Assembly (NCBI RefSeq): GCF_000187245.1
Contig: NC_027861.1
Coordinates: forward strand, 1,240,001-1,304,000
Direction: 5' to 3'
Source of the DNA: Ogataea parapolymorpha DL-1
Lineage: Eukaryota > Ascomycota > Pichiomycetes > Pichiales > Pichiaceae
Length of the DNA stretch: 64,000 bases
In this document: piece after piece, positions 43,491-54,166 of the stretch
How the letters are laid out: each line of letters opens with the position of its first letter
Numbering within the stretch: the stretch's first letter is position 1
Notes under the pieces: generated by a model
Told to the model about the DNA's origin: nothing
Database searches by the model: none
The model's input: only the letters and a program-made list of their open reading frames with translations
Position numbers and translations under genes: made by a program

Positions 43491-45651
43491 ATGGGGGGCT
43501 TCGATGACGACGACTTGCACGATTACGAAAACGAGGATTTGGGGTTTGACGAAGACGCGTTGAACGATGACGAATACGACCAATTGTACGACGCTCTTCC
43601 CAAACTCAAGGCCCTTGCGAAGAATTACCAGGTCGACGAAAAGGCGTTGAAAGAAATCCTATGGAGCAATTATTTCAGCGTAGAAGACTCCTTTGAGGAG
43701 GTGAAGCAGAACTACAAGCGTGAGTATGATGAGTACGTGTGGGTGGTCCCTGACGGTGGTCCCAATTGGATTCTAACAAGTAGAACGGCCAATGTCTAAG
43801 CTGGAGCTGCTGGCACAGCAACGCAGAGAACGCACGGGCCTGCGCGGGCTCAGGAGCGAGGGCAGAGAGGGTTTGTCTGGTCTTCTTGGGAGGGTCAAGG
43901 ATACGCCAAAACGGGAGAGAGTCAGAAGGCCTAGACCGACTGAGACCAAACAGGAGGAGCAAACTACTGCTCCAAAACCGGATGAACAGGGGGTTGAGGA
44001 AATACAGAAACCGGAGGAGACCGAGCCCATCTGCCTACTTCCTCCGCTTCCGTCTACCACATCATTTAACATACTGACTACCACTCCGTCCAGCCTAATT
44101 TCTCTCCTTTTTGTGCGCCCCACAGAGCCACCGTCTCCGTTGCCCAATATCAGTCTATATACTAACTCCGATCTAGCGAAGAAAGCCGCTGCAAATTTTG
44201 CGAAGCCGGGCCCCGACGACCGCAAAGTGGAGAATCTCACAGAGAAGGTGGCTAAGATCAAGATAAAAGAGCCAAAGCCGGTGGCATCGAAGCCGAAACA
44301 GAAAATTAATATTGACGCAGAACTGGCGAAGAAAAACAGCAAGCCAAATTTGTCGTTTGTCGTGATCGGCCACGTCGACTCCGGCAAGTCCACGCTGATC
44401 GGCCGGCTGCTATACGATCTGGGCATTGTCGACTCCAAGACGCTGCACAAGCTCACTAAAGAGAGCGACGCGATGGGCAAGTCGTCGTTCTCGCTCGCCT
44501 GGATTATGGACCAGACGCAGGAGGAGCGTTCCCGAGGCGTCACCGTCGACATTTGTCAGACACAGATCGAGACCCCAACGCAGAAGTTTACCATTATCGA
44601 CTCTCCGGGCCATAAAGACTACGTTCCGCAGATGATCAACGGTGTGAGCCAGGCCGACCTAGCGGTCATGAACATCGACGCAAACTCGTTCGAAAGCGGT
44701 TTCAGCAACCAGGGCCAGACCAAAGAGCACCTGACCATTGCCAAAAGTCTCGGCATCGAGCGGTGTGTGGTGACTATCAACAAGCTGGACGTTACGCAGT
44801 GGTCGCAGACGGTGTACGACGCGATCTGCGACCAGATTAGACAGTTTCTAGTCGACGAGCTGGCGTACGACGCGGCGAACCTGGTTTTTGTGCCGACGTC
44901 GGGTTTCCTCGGCGACAACGTTGTCAAGCCAAGCAAGAATCTGTCGTGGTACACGGGTCCGACGCTGATGCAAGTTTTAGAGCAGGAAAATAGAGCAGTC
45001 AGTCACGTGGTGGACAAGAAATCGCCTTTTGTCATGGTAATCAGCGACATCCAAGAGTCCAGCAAGAACGATGAGCTGGTGATCAGCGGGCGGATCAACT
45101 CGGGCATCATCCAGCCCGGCGAGAGCGTGAGCATTTCTCCGAGCCAGGAGGTGGCCGTCGTGGACTCGATCTCGATCACGGCGTCGAGCGTCGGGTCGTC
45201 GGTGATCAAGCACGATCTGCAGAAACTTGCACAGGAGGGCGAGTTTGTGGAGCTGAAGCTGAAGAAGCTGGCGTCGTGTGAAAACATCAAAATTGGAGAC
45301 GTGGTGACTTTGGCGTCGAACGTTCTGCAACCTGTGAAAAAATTCAAGTGCGAGCTAAACCTGTTCAACATCGAGCGGCCGCTTCTCGTGGGCACGCCGT
45401 TCGTGCTGTTCAAGAACGGGATCTCTGTGCCGTCACGGCTGAGCGAGATCGAGTCGATCGTGACGAAAGACGGCAGGAGCAAGAAACGGCGCCATCTGAG
45501 CTCGAACAACAAGGCCGTGGTGGTGGTAGAGCTGCTCGAACGAGAGCTGCCCCTCCTGACAGTCGCACAGCACCACAAGCTGGGCCGCGTGGTGGTCCGT
45601 AAAGACGGGCTGAGCATCGGCGCCGGGAAAATCCTCGAGCTGGTGGCATAA
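43491..45651 (+). CDS. HBS1: Hbs1, translational GTPase for ribosome rescue, two exons
   Basis: Exons 43491-43719 and 43784-45651 give 698 residues. Exon 1 encodes the acidic Hbs1 N-terminal domain (LNDDEYDQLYDALPKLKAL), which matches the family but lies in a different frame from the GTPase. Splicing joins NYK-QRPMSKLELLAQQR in frame. GTPase motifs are GHVDSGKST (about 272), the DSPGHKDY G3 and NKLD G4, followed by two beta-barrel domains ending RVVVRKDGLSIGAGKI. Hbs1 with Dom34 splits stalled ribosomes in no-go and non-stop decay. Hbs1 lacks the eRF3 release function. The stop is 7 bp from that of UFE1. Confidence 0.94.
43720..43783 (+). other. HBS1 intron (64 nt)
   Basis: Begins GTGAGTATG, has TTCTAAC at 43771-43777 and ends AAGTAG. 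Use of TAG (43783) gives branch A to end 7 nt. The preceding AAG (43780) is an in-frame tandem acceptor that would add one residue but leaves only 4 nt after the branch A. Confidence 0.85.
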
Positions 45652-45658
45652 TATTTCG

Positions 45659-46639
45659 TCACAGTATATAGTCTATAACCAGCAGCAGGAAGCTGAGAAT
45701 TAGAATTAGGTAGCTGAGGTTCTGGCCGGACCGTTTCGCTCGCTCGTTGGCCTTGACCAATTGTGTGTTGCCCATCTTGAGGTTGGCCACGGTGTCGTCC
45801 TGGTGCGAGCTCAGCACGGAAATGGCGTCGTTCTGAAGATGCAGCTGTAGATTGATCTCGTTGATGACCGAGGATATCTCGAGCATCGACTGCTCGATCT
45901 GGCTGACGCTCTCGATCTGTGCGTTTTTCATCTCCAGCAAAATCGACTCGTTCTCCTGTGATAGCTGCTGCAACTGCTGCTGGTCCAGCCCGGCAGTCAG
46001 CTCGCCATACTCGCTGGAAATGGCCTTTTCGGCGACCCCGTGCTCCAACGGCTCGTACGACTCCCGCTGCAGGTACGTGCTGGCGTTGAGCGTTGACCTT
46101 GTGAGCTCCTTTTTGCGCTCCATCCGCCGACTGCTGATGGAAACAAAATGCGCAGAGATCTTGGTCAGCCGCAACCCGAGCGACTTGAGGATGTTGGCGC
46201 GGATCTCGATGACTGTATTGTTGGCGATCGTGACGGTCTGGCCGTACTCGCCCATCGTGAGCAGGTTTCGGCCGAGCTCTTCGACGGGGTTGCTGGTTTC
46301 GAGCTGTTTGTCGAGCAGCTCGGCATACGTTCGCAAGCTTTCTAGTTTTTTGTTGAGTATGCCCAATTGCACCTTGAAATTCGTGTCGATCTCGTCCTTG
46401 TCCGCCTCCGACAGCTTTTTAGAGTTGCTCAGCAGGTAGTCTGTCTGGATCTCCTTGATAAACGAGCCCAGCTGGAGGATCATGTTGTTGAGCTTGATCG
46501 AGTCCTGAACAAACGTGTTCCCGGCCGTCAGCTTGCTGTGCCTCGGCGGCTGTTTGCCTGCTGGCCGCGGGCCCGACAGCTGCAGCTCCTGCTCGTAGAT
46601 TGCAACACACTTGAGGAAAAAAGGAGTGTGGTCAAACAT
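45659..46639 (-). CDS. UFE1: Ufe1, ER t-SNARE (syntaxin-18 type)
   Basis: 326 residues from the ATG at 46639 (MFDHTPFFLKCVAIYEQ), matching the LTPIFRKYV start of Ufe1; five codons upstream begin at TTG. An N-terminal helical domain (about 30-200) is followed by the SNARE helix at about 225-295 (ENESILLEMKNAQIESVSQIEQSMLEIS...) and a tail anchor at 304-325 (LSYLILILSFLLLVIDYIL). Ufe1 receives Golgi-to-ER COPI vesicles with Sec20 and Use1 and acts in ER membrane fusion. It shares a 63-bp spacer with VPS5. Confidence 0.92.
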   Translation of the reverse strand: MFDHTPFFLKCVAIYEQELQLSGPRPAGKQPPRHSKLTAGNTFVQDSIKLNNMILQLGSFIKEIQTDYLLSNSKKLSEADKDEIDTNFKVQLGILNKKLESLRTYAELLDKQLETSNPVEELGRNLLTMGEYGQTVTIANNTVIEIRANILKSLGLRLTKISAHFVSISSRRMERKKELTRSTLNASTYLQRESYEPLEHGVAEKAISSEYGELTAGLDQQQLQQLSQENESILLEMKNAQIESVSQIEQSMLEISSVINEINLQLHLQNDAISVLSSHQDDTVANLKMGNTQLVKANERAKRSGQNLSYLILILSFLLLVIDYIL

Positions 46640-46702
46640 ACAAAATAAATGCAATTACACCTTGCTCCAAAAGTGGCAAACCGATATATTTTTTATTTAT
46701 TC

Positions 46703-48676
46703 ATGAACCATTTCGAAGAGGAAAACGTCTGGAACGACGACGCCACGCCGGGCGCGGGCCAGAGCGTGAGCGTGCTGTTTAATCCGGACGACAACCCGTA
46801 CGCCAGCGAGTTTACCGGCGCAGACATGGACGAGGTTGACTTCCGCACAGAGTCGAACATCTACAACGAGCTCACCGACACGATGCGGTCGGTCCATATC
46901 GGCAAGGAGGAGCTGGAAGAGACCGCAGAGCGCACAGACAGCGGAGGTGACCCGGAGCCAGCGCAGGAGCCTGCTGAGGATGCAATTGACGAGACACAGC
47001 AGGCACTGCAGATCGAGCAGGCCAAGCAGAAGAACAAGCAGCTGCTGTCGTCATTGGTGGCCGGCGAGGAGGAAAACAGCACGTGGGCGCAGTCAATTCT
47101 GTCCGACACGCCCAATGCCGACGAGCGGCTGTTCACGGCCGGCAACGAAGGCCCGTTGGACGGCGTTCTTGACTTCAATGCTCCTAAATCGCCGCCAAAA
47201 ATCAGCGATGACCAGCCAAGGCCAGAACCCGTGACCTCGCCAAATAAGAAGACCAGAGTGTTCCGTCCACGCAGGGCGCGTCGAAAGAGCGCGGATACCG
47301 CCAATGCGGCTGATCCGCTGTCTACCAAGACGGAAGAGTCCCAGACAGAGTCTGTGGGGTCGAGGAAGGAGAATCTGATTGCGGCGGTGGACAAGCCGCT
47401 TTTCGATATCAAAAGAGGCGCCAGCCCTGTGAAGCCGTCGCTCAAGACGCCTGCGACGCCAGAGCCGGCAGACCATTTTGAGATTATTGTTGGCGACCCG
47501 ATCAAGGTTGGCGAGCTCACCAACGCGCACATCGTGTACTCGATCACAACGAAAACCAAGTCGAGTCTTCTCAAGAGTGAGACGACGACGGTGACTCGGC
47601 GATACAGGGATTTCCTCTGGCTGTACAACCAGCTTATGAACAACCATCCCGGCTACATTATTCCTCCGCCGCCGGAGAAGCAGGCGTATGGCCGTTTTGA
47701 CGAGAAGTTCATTGAGAACAGACGGCTTGCGCTCGAGAAAATGCTCAACAAGATCGCACGCGTGTCCGTTTTCCAGAAAGACTACGACTTCATTGTGTTT
47801 CTGCAGAGCGAGCGGTTTGCGGCCGAGTCGAAGGAGCGGGAGTTTATATACTACCATGGCGGCAGCAGCGGAGACGACCAGTCGATCAGTGCGGGTGACG
47901 ACGGCGCGAACGACTTCTCAGCCTCGTCGATCATCAATACGGCCACTGGCGGCTCGAACGGCGGGTTTCTGAGCTCGCTGATCAGCATCAGCACGCCGAA
48001 ATATGTGGAGAACGACCAGTTCATCATCGAAAAGCAGAACTATATCGAGAGCCTGGACCAGCAGCTGCGGTCGCTGTCGAGGACGCTGGATATGATCGTC
48101 GAGAAGCGCGAGGACGTGATCACGTCGATGAACGAGCTGATCCTGATTATCCAGGAACTGGCCGATCTAGAGATCAACGCAGAGCTGAGCGAGCTGTTTG
48201 CAAACTACGAGGAACTGCAGTCGAAGGTGAAAGAGCTGCTGGAACGGACAAATTTGCAGCAGATCCTGACGCTCGGAACGACGATCGACGAGTATATCCG
48301 GACGATCGGGTCGATTCGCAACTGTTTCGAGATGCGGTTCAAGCTGTGCACCAACATTGTGAATTTGCAGAGCCAGCACTCAAAAAAACAGAAGAACCTC
48401 ATCAAGTTCAAGTCCAAGAACCATAACCAGTTCGACAAGATCAAGAAGTACGAGGATGAGCTGGCCAATATGGAGAACACGATTGCTCGGCAGGAGGAGT
48501 TCAAAACCGAGTTCAACAAGAACTTCAAGCGCGAGCTCGACAAGTTCGAGTTTGAGAAGGTCGACGAGTTCCGAAGCACCATCGAGATCTACTGGGAGGG
48601 CCTGATCGAGAGCCAGAAGGAGCTGATCGAGCTTTGGGAGTCGTTTTACGATAAATGCAATTTCCAGGATGAATAA
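46703..48676 (+). CDS. VPS5: Vps5, PX-BAR sorting nexin of retromer
   Basis: 657 residues from the ATG at 46703 (MNHFEEENVWNDD). An earlier in-frame ATG at 46649 is only 9 bp from the UFE1 start and is rejected. Residues 1-250 are acidic and disordered with basic RPRRARRK. The PX domain (about 255-375) has VTRRYRDFLWLYNQL, PPPPEKQ and RRLALEKMLNKIARV for PI3P binding. The BAR coiled coils run from about 420 to 650. Vps5 with Vps17 tubulates endosomal membrane for recycling of Vps10. Confidence 0.93.
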   Translation: MNHFEEENVWNDDATPGAGQSVSVLFNPDDNPYASEFTGADMDEVDFRTESNIYNELTDTMRSVHIGKEELEETAERTDSGGDPEPAQEPAEDAIDETQQALQIEQAKQKNKQLLSSLVAGEEENSTWAQSILSDTPNADERLFTAGNEGPLDGVLDFNAPKSPPKISDDQPRPEPVTSPNKKTRVFRPRRARRKSADTANAADPLSTKTEESQTESVGSRKENLIAAVDKPLFDIKRGASPVKPSLKTPATPEPADHFEIIVGDPIKVGELTNAHIVYSITTKTKSSLLKSETTTVTRRYRDFLWLYNQLMNNHPGYIIPPPPEKQAYGRFDEKFIENRRLALEKMLNKIARVSVFQKDYDFIVFLQSERFAAESKEREFIYYHGGSSGDDQSISAGDDGANDFSASSIINTATGGSNGGFLSSLISISTPKYVENDQFIIEKQNYIESLDQQLRSLSRTLDMIVEKREDVITSMNELILIIQELADLEINAELSELFANYEELQSKVKELLERTNLQQILTLGTTIDEYIRTIGSIRNCFEMRFKLCTNIVNLQSQHSKKQKNLIKFKSKNHNQFDKIKKYEDELANMENTIARQEEFKTEFNKNFKRELDKFEFEKVDEFRSTIEIYWEGLIESQKELIELWESFYDKCNFQDE

Positions 48677-48698
48677 GATTAAATATAATACACATGCA

Positions 48699-51038
48699 TC
48701 AGGCCAGCAGGACCTCCCAGTCCCACTCTTTCATGACGGTGCTCCAGTGCGACCAGCTGCCAACGCGCTCGTCGTCGTCGTCGGGCGGGCCGTCGCTACC
48801 GTGGACGGCCACGTTGATTTTCCGGCTCAGACTCACAAACGAGTCGTCGTCGTCGTCGTTGTCGTCAGTGCCGTCGTTGCGCGACTGCTGCGCCTGCGCT
48901 CTTTTACGCCGCAAAATGTCTTTGCGCGTCCACACCTCCTTCACCACCTCCAGCGCGCGGTCGATGCTGCCCAGCCACATCTTGGAGCTCAGCAGCTCCC
49001 AACGCGCTTTGACCCACTCGCGCTCCTCGCCGGGCTCTGCCTCGCACGACGCCACGAGAAGCGGGAAAATGTGTGTCACACAGGTACGCGACGAGGTCGG
49101 AATCGACGCCAGCAGCATCATCACCTTCTTGGCCAGGTTGTGCGACGATTTGGACGGAATCTCCGGCACAGCTTGGTGTAAATACAGCAGCGTCGAGTAC
49201 CGGTACGCCTCGGCCGTCGCGACGGTCGACGCCAGGTCGAACAGCGGGTCCTCGACTTGGTAGTTGCGCAGCGCCGGCGGCCGCCAGCGCTCCAGCTCCT
49301 GCTTCAGCTGCACAGCCTGTGTAATGACGCTTAATGAATTGCGCGACTCCTTGCGGACTTTCTGCACCAACGACGCCACGTTGCCAATCACGGGGAACAG
49401 TTTCTGCATCACGCCGAGCAGCGGGTCGATATCCTGCGTGGAGGACGCGTGCGTCGCTTCGAACCGCGCCACGAGCGAGTTGAAATCGGTCGCTTTTTTC
49501 TTGCCCGGAGTCTCGCCGTCGTCGGCGTCGTCGGCGTCGCCCGTCGCCGTCATTCGCGCCAGCACGTCAAAGTACATCCACGTGTTGAACAGGAACTTGA
49601 GGTCACTCTGCTGCGGCGCCTGTTGCGCGCTCAGCAGCCGCGTGATCATCGTCCGTGCTCCGCGTAGGTGCCCGATCCCCGTGGTCACGTGACGGTCCCA
49701 TGCCTCGCTCATGGCCAGCGCGAGGCACGCGGCGAGTGCCACGTCGGGCGGGATAGTTTTGTCGCTGAGGCCGTGCACAAGCTCGACGATGGCGTTTTTC
49801 ATGTGCGTCATGCCCTGCGACCGCAGCTGCTGGTCGCCGCGCGCGAGATGGAAGCACGCCATTGCGCTCACCGCGTTGCACACCACGGGGTATTCTTGGG
49901 TCATGGGCAGAAACAAAGTGCGCCATGGGTTTTCGGACGGCCCGTTTTTGATCGACATGATGGCACTGGTGTACGTTTCGTATGCGCCGAGGATCTTGAA
50001 CGTTTTGTCTTTTATTTCGATGGCTCGTGGAATGGAGCTTGGCGGGCTTTTAGTGAGAATATGGTGCGGCGCCAGCGCCGAGTGGCCGTCGGGGCTTGAC
50101 GGCTCCGAGCGGTCGAGACACGTGAACGCGCTCACGATGTTGGAGAAGACGGGCGACGCGGGTGTGCGCGCGTCGTCCAACGAGGTCAGCGGCGACATGG
50201 GTGCCAGCGGCGAGTTTCCGGTGCGGAAAACCGAGCTGTATGTCGGGCTGGCCACCAGCTGCTGGTACTCTTCCATGGCGGCCGGGTTCTTCTCCAGCTG
50301 TGCCAGCAGCTTGGGCGAGTCGAGCCGGCCCTCTGGCGTTGTGACGCTGTTGAGCAGGTCGTAGAGTACGTTGCCCGGCACGAAACGCGATTCTCTGGGT
50401 AGGGCGTCGTGGTAGAGACTCAGCGAGAGTCCTGCGTCGCTAAATGCGGGACTAGCGGCCAGCAGCGGCGAATTACTGAGCGGAGCGTCAGACAGTATGC
50501 TTTCCTCCTCTCGCTTGATGGCCGGCTCGTCCTCGCGTTTTTCCGGCGTGCCCACGGAGTGCACGGACGGCGTTCTGGCCGCAAGGTCGGTTAAAGTGGA
50601 CGCGATCGACGACGCCAGATCCGGGTTGCGGCCGCTCGCCATGAGAGCATTGGCTATGGCGATTTCCTGCGTCGATTTCCCCGTCATCGACAACGTGGCG
50701 GCCTCAAGCGCCTTTTGAATCACCTCGGAGGGCAGCTGGCGGGTAGCGGCGGCGTCCTGCTCGGGACCTGGAGCCGGCTCGTCGACAGGCTTGGTGTCGG
50801 GCAGATCGTCGGAAGATTCAGAGCTCTTGCGCGAGGCGCGCGACGACGACTCGAAAGGTGCGGTCTGGGTAAACCCTTTCCATTTGAAGCGGGTCTGGTA
50901 ACCCCCACAGACGATCTTGCGGCGAATACAGTTGGCACACGCAGGCTTTTCCTCACCACACTTGAGCCGCTTCTTCTTGCACGTGATGCAGCCGTTTCTG
51001 GACTTGTGTCGTTTCGCCTTTTCACTGGTGGACGACAT
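48699..51038 (-). CDS. Zn2Cys6 transcription factor (fungal-trans_2 type)
   Basis: 779 residues from the ATG at 51038 (MSSTSEKAKRHKSRNG); 13 codons upstream begin at TTG. The zinc cluster uses C17, C20, C27, C34, C37 and C44 and is followed by CGGYQTRFKW, typical of the PF11951 group. A long Ser/Asp-rich linker (about 60-300) leads into the helical regulatory domain (about 320-720; MACFHLARGDQQL, ALAMSEAWDRHVTTGIGHLRGARTMI). The C-terminus carries an Asp run before WEVLLA. I cannot assign a target. It is not the methanol regulator Mpp1 as far as length (recalled as 684) tells. Confidence 0.88.
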   Translation of the reverse strand: MSSTSEKAKRHKSRNGCITCKKKRLKCGEEKPACANCIRRKIVCGGYQTRFKWKGFTQTAPFESSSRASRKSSESSDDLPDTKPVDEPAPGPEQDAAATRQLPSEVIQKALEAATLSMTGKSTQEIAIANALMASGRNPDLASSIASTLTDLAARTPSVHSVGTPEKREDEPAIKREEESILSDAPLSNSPLLAASPAFSDAGLSLSLYHDALPRESRFVPGNVLYDLLNSVTTPEGRLDSPKLLAQLEKNPAAMEEYQQLVASPTYSSVFRTGNSPLAPMSPLTSLDDARTPASPVFSNIVSAFTCLDRSEPSSPDGHSALAPHHILTKSPPSSIPRAIEIKDKTFKILGAYETYTSAIMSIKNGPSENPWRTLFLPMTQEYPVVCNAVSAMACFHLARGDQQLRSQGMTHMKNAIVELVHGLSDKTIPPDVALAACLALAMSEAWDRHVTTGIGHLRGARTMITRLLSAQQAPQQSDLKFLFNTWMYFDVLARMTATGDADDADDGETPGKKKATDFNSLVARFEATHASSTQDIDPLLGVMQKLFPVIGNVASLVQKVRKESRNSLSVITQAVQLKQELERWRPPALRNYQVEDPLFDLASTVATAEAYRYSTLLYLHQAVPEIPSKSSHNLAKKVMMLLASIPTSSRTCVTHIFPLLVASCEAEPGEEREWVKARWELLSSKMWLGSIDRALEVVKEVWTRKDILRRKRAQAQQSRNDGTDDNDDDDDSFVSLSRKINVAVHGSDGPPDDDDERVGSWSHWSTVMKEWDWEVLLA

Positions 51039-51223
51039 TGCTTGCAAACACAAGACAAGACCCAAATAGTTTGCCAATATTCAACAATCGACAGCCTGTA
51101 GAAATGTCATAGATTACTGATAAGAGCCGCCTGCTGAAAGGGGAAATTTATTCCACCGCGCCAGCTCGGAGGAAAATGTTCGGGCTGTGCAAAGAAAAAA
51201 ATATACGTGAAAAATTATTTTCA

Positions 51224-54127
51224 ATGAAGTCTGTGTACCAGGTCGGGCCCGTGTGTGCCCTGACCGTTTTCATGGACAGGTACCTGTTTGCTGGCGAGGG
51301 GCCGAACTTGGTGGTGTACGAAATAACCACCGGCAAGCAGATTGTATGCCAGCCCGTCTTTTCCCGCAATAAGATCCATGGAATCAGTGTTTTTGGCTCA
51401 GATCTGCACACGGCTCAACTCTGTGTCTGGGGCGGTCGAACGCTTGCACTATTGGCGTGGCGGCAGCTGCTGGAAGGCGATATTGATGAGCTCATGATTG
51501 GCGACTGGATCAAGGACGCACAGTTTTCACTGGACGGCGCCGTGGTGTACTGTCTGCATTCGCATAACGTCGTGGTTGCCGTCGACGTGGCAAGGAAACG
51601 GCTCTTGGAAACGCGCAGTTGCGGCGAAAAAAGCATTCTGTACACGGGGTGTCTCCGAGTTCTGCCCAACAGGGTGCTGGTGTGCGCAGGAACCGTTATG
51701 GACGGCATTCTTGTGTGGAGCTACGACGACTGTCAGGTGGTGCACAGACTGCAGGGACACATGGGCTCGATTTTTGGTCTGTGCACGAGCAATGACGGAC
51801 GCTGGCTGGTCAGCTGCTCGGACGATCGGTCGATCAGGGTGTGGAATTTGGGCTCGGGCGAGCAGGTGGCTACCGGCTGGGGCCATGGTTCCAGGATCTG
51901 GTGGCTGCGAGTTTATGCCGAGGAAGAGGGCAAATTTAGTGTTCTGAGCGGCTCGGAAGACTTAACTTGCCGCACGTGGCGGTTTGAGCAGGACAACGAG
52001 GCGCTGGAGCCGGTCGACGTGTTCGAGACGCACACTGGTCGCAACGTCTGGAGTGGCGCAGTCTGCGATGCTCTGGGGCTGGGGATCAGTGGCGGTGCAG
52101 ACGGTGCGATCACAGTCAGCGATCTGGCCGAGACTCAGCGCGAAGGGGCCGTCAGCACGGCATGGACGCTGGAGCAGATTGCAGAGCAGACCGGTGCGAC
52201 GTTTGCACGTGACGAGATCGTCAAGGAGTACTATGACACGGGTTCTGAGCTGGTAGCTGCTACCAGCCGCGGGAAGGTGTTGCGGTTGCGGAACGGCTTG
52301 TGGGAGCTGGTTCTGACAGATACGCGGTTTGAAAAGTTCTCGCTGGTGCGTGGATTTGACACTGGCGTTGTACTAATTGCAAACAAGATGGGCGACTTGC
52401 TGATTTTGGGGGATGGTAGCACTGCAGAGCAGAAGATAAAGTTTGAGCGCGGCGTGCTGAGCAACATGCTGACAGCGACTAGAAATGGCCGGCAGTTTGT
52501 CTTGGTCGAGAACGTGTTGGAAGAGCCGCTGGTGTTACTGGAAATTGCCCAAATGACCGTTGTTTCGGAGCGCAGACTAAGCAAGCCGGCCGGAAAGTTT
52601 GCGACGAGCGCGTTTGACGTGGACGTGGCGTCCGGCGCGGTGGTTGTTGGGTCGCGATTTGCAACCCTGGCCGTTTTTCTGGGTGATGAGCAGCCCGCAG
52701 AGCCCCGAGTCTGGCGCAACTTCCTCAAAGGTGACACCGTTTCGAGCGTGGAGATTTTGGATTCTGCATCGCTCGAGACGCTCGTGGTCATGAAGGACCG
52801 CGAGTATGGCGTTGTGCGGTGTGCAGGAGAGCTCGAACTGCTGCAAACAAACCGGCTCCAGCGCGGGTTCCTCGAAGGTGGCTATTTCGAGGACGGCGAC
52901 TTGTTGCTGTACGGATTCCGCTCCGATACGTTTTTCCTGTGGAACGAGACGAAACAGCTTGAGCTGCTGCGTGAGACGTGCGGCGGGCCCCATCGCCAGT
53001 GGAGCTTCCGCCACGGCAGCTGCGGGGGCCACCGTCTTTTCTACACGCGAAGCTCGAGCGTGCATTTCCGGCAAACCGGCGCGCGCATCGCGCCGGAAAC
53101 TCTGCGCACCGGGTTGCACGGGCGCGAAATCCGGTCCGTGGCCGCGTGCCAGACCAGCACGGGGCATCTGCTTGTGACCGGGTCCGAGGACACTACGGTG
53201 CGGGTGTCGCGCCTGACCGTCGACGGCAGCGTCATCCCGCTCTGGTGCGAGCGCCAGCACGGCTCCGGGCTCCAGGCCGTCCATTTTGTCAACAGCGACT
53301 ACTTTGTCAGCTCCTCGGCCCGCGAAGAGGTGTATCTGTGGAAACTGTGCGACGAGAAGTACGTGCGGCTGCATCGCACGATCCGGCCGCGCAGCAGCAA
53401 CCCAGAGACCAGGGTCATGGACTTCGACGCCTTCGAGGTGCGCCAGCACGGCCGCGTCGCCGGCTTTTTGCTGGCTGCGGTGTATTCGGACTCGAGCGTG
53501 CGGCTGTGGTACTACAGCTACGAGCTGAACACGTTCCGGCTGGTTGTGGAGGACGTCTACGCGAGCTGCTGCGTGCTACGCGTGCGGCTGGTGGTGCTGG
53601 ACGCGATCTACGTGGTTTTGGCAGCCACCAACGGCCATCTTGCTGTGTACAGGGCAGGCGACGGCGACGGTGTGTTCGACGTCTGTGGCGGAGCCGTCGA
53701 TCTTGTGGCGGTGCCGCGCCAGGCAGCGGAGGTGCCCCAGTTGGAGCAGCTGCTGATCAACCAGCAGATCCACCAATCGTCGATCAAGTCGTTCGACCTT
53801 GCCGTCGACGGCCACACAGCGCTCATTGTTACCGGCGGCGACGACAACGGCATGGCGGTGTCGACGCTCGACTTTGCGGCCGTCGAGCTGTCCACCACGT
53901 ACGTCGCCAGCACCGCCTCGTCGACGATCACCGACGTGGTGCTGTGCGGGCCAAACCGCGTGCTGACCACGTCCGTGGACCAAATGGTGCGTGTGTGGCG
54001 GGTGCCGCAGCTAGAGCTCGAGACAGAGCAGTACACCACGGTCGCCGACACGGGGTGTGCGTGTCTGGCAGGGGACTTGGTGGTTGTTGGCGGAGCCGGG
54101 CTGGAGGTTTTCCAAATAGACATATGA
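51224..54127 (+). CDS. RTT10: Rtt10/Trm734 (WDR6-type) WD-repeat protein
   Basis: 967 residues from the ATG at 51224 (MKSVYQVGPVCALTVF), which aligns with the family's GPV start; an in-frame ATG at 51176 would add 16 residues. Many WD-like repeats cover the whole chain, for example HRLQGHMGSIFGLCTSNDGRWLVSCSDDRSIRVWNL near 185-220, and a second beta-propeller region after about 640. Trm734 binds the methyltransferase Trm7 for 2'-O-methylation of position 34 in the tRNA anticodon loop, and Rtt10 also acts in endosomal recycling. Size is near S. cerevisiae (1013). The adjacent RTC6 is its neighbour in S. cerevisiae as well. Confidence 0.9.
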   Translation: MKSVYQVGPVCALTVFMDRYLFAGEGPNLVVYEITTGKQIVCQPVFSRNKIHGISVFGSDLHTAQLCVWGGRTLALLAWRQLLEGDIDELMIGDWIKDAQFSLDGAVVYCLHSHNVVVAVDVARKRLLETRSCGEKSILYTGCLRVLPNRVLVCAGTVMDGILVWSYDDCQVVHRLQGHMGSIFGLCTSNDGRWLVSCSDDRSIRVWNLGSGEQVATGWGHGSRIWWLRVYAEEEGKFSVLSGSEDLTCRTWRFEQDNEALEPVDVFETHTGRNVWSGAVCDALGLGISGGADGAITVSDLAETQREGAVSTAWTLEQIAEQTGATFARDEIVKEYYDTGSELVAATSRGKVLRLRNGLWELVLTDTRFEKFSLVRGFDTGVVLIANKMGDLLILGDGSTAEQKIKFERGVLSNMLTATRNGRQFVLVENVLEEPLVLLEIAQMTVVSERRLSKPAGKFATSAFDVDVASGAVVVGSRFATLAVFLGDEQPAEPRVWRNFLKGDTVSSVEILDSASLETLVVMKDREYGVVRCAGELELLQTNRLQRGFLEGGYFEDGDLLLYGFRSDTFFLWNETKQLELLRETCGGPHRQWSFRHGSCGGHRLFYTRSSSVHFRQTGARIAPETLRTGLHGREIRSVAACQTSTGHLLVTGSEDTTVRVSRLTVDGSVIPLWCERQHGSGLQAVHFVNSDYFVSSSAREEVYLWKLCDEKYVRLHRTIRPRSSNPETRVMDFDAFEVRQHGRVAGFLLAAVYSDSSVRLWYYSYELNTFRLVVEDVYASCCVLRVRLVVLDAIYVVLAATNGHLAVYRAGDGDGVFDVCGGAVDLVAVPRQAAEVPQLEQLLINQQIHQSSIKSFDLAVDGHTALIVTGGDDNGMAVSTLDFAAVELSTTYVASTASSTITDVVLCGPNRVLTTSVDQMVRVWRVPQLELETEQYTTVADTGCACLAGDLVVVGGAGLEVFQIDI

Positions 54128-54166
54128 CAAACGTATATTAGTATGAACAGAGTAGACAAGGGACAG

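Noticed and set aside
45003..45662. 219-codon antisense frame over HBS1, and a 260-codon antisense frame over VPS5 (46861-47643)
   Set aside because: Ser-rich low-complexity translations mirrored from conserved sense genes; no similarity to known proteins.
46649..46702. N-terminal extension of VPS5 (MQLHLAPKVANRY...)
   Set aside because: Its ATG would lie 9 bp from the UFE1 start, leaving no promoter, and family starts align near the ATG at 46703.
52978..54141. 387-codon plus-strand frame overlapping RTT10 in another frame
   Set aside because: Arg/Pro/Ala-rich translation typical of a shifted GC-rich gene. The RTT10 frame encodes the recognisable WD protein.
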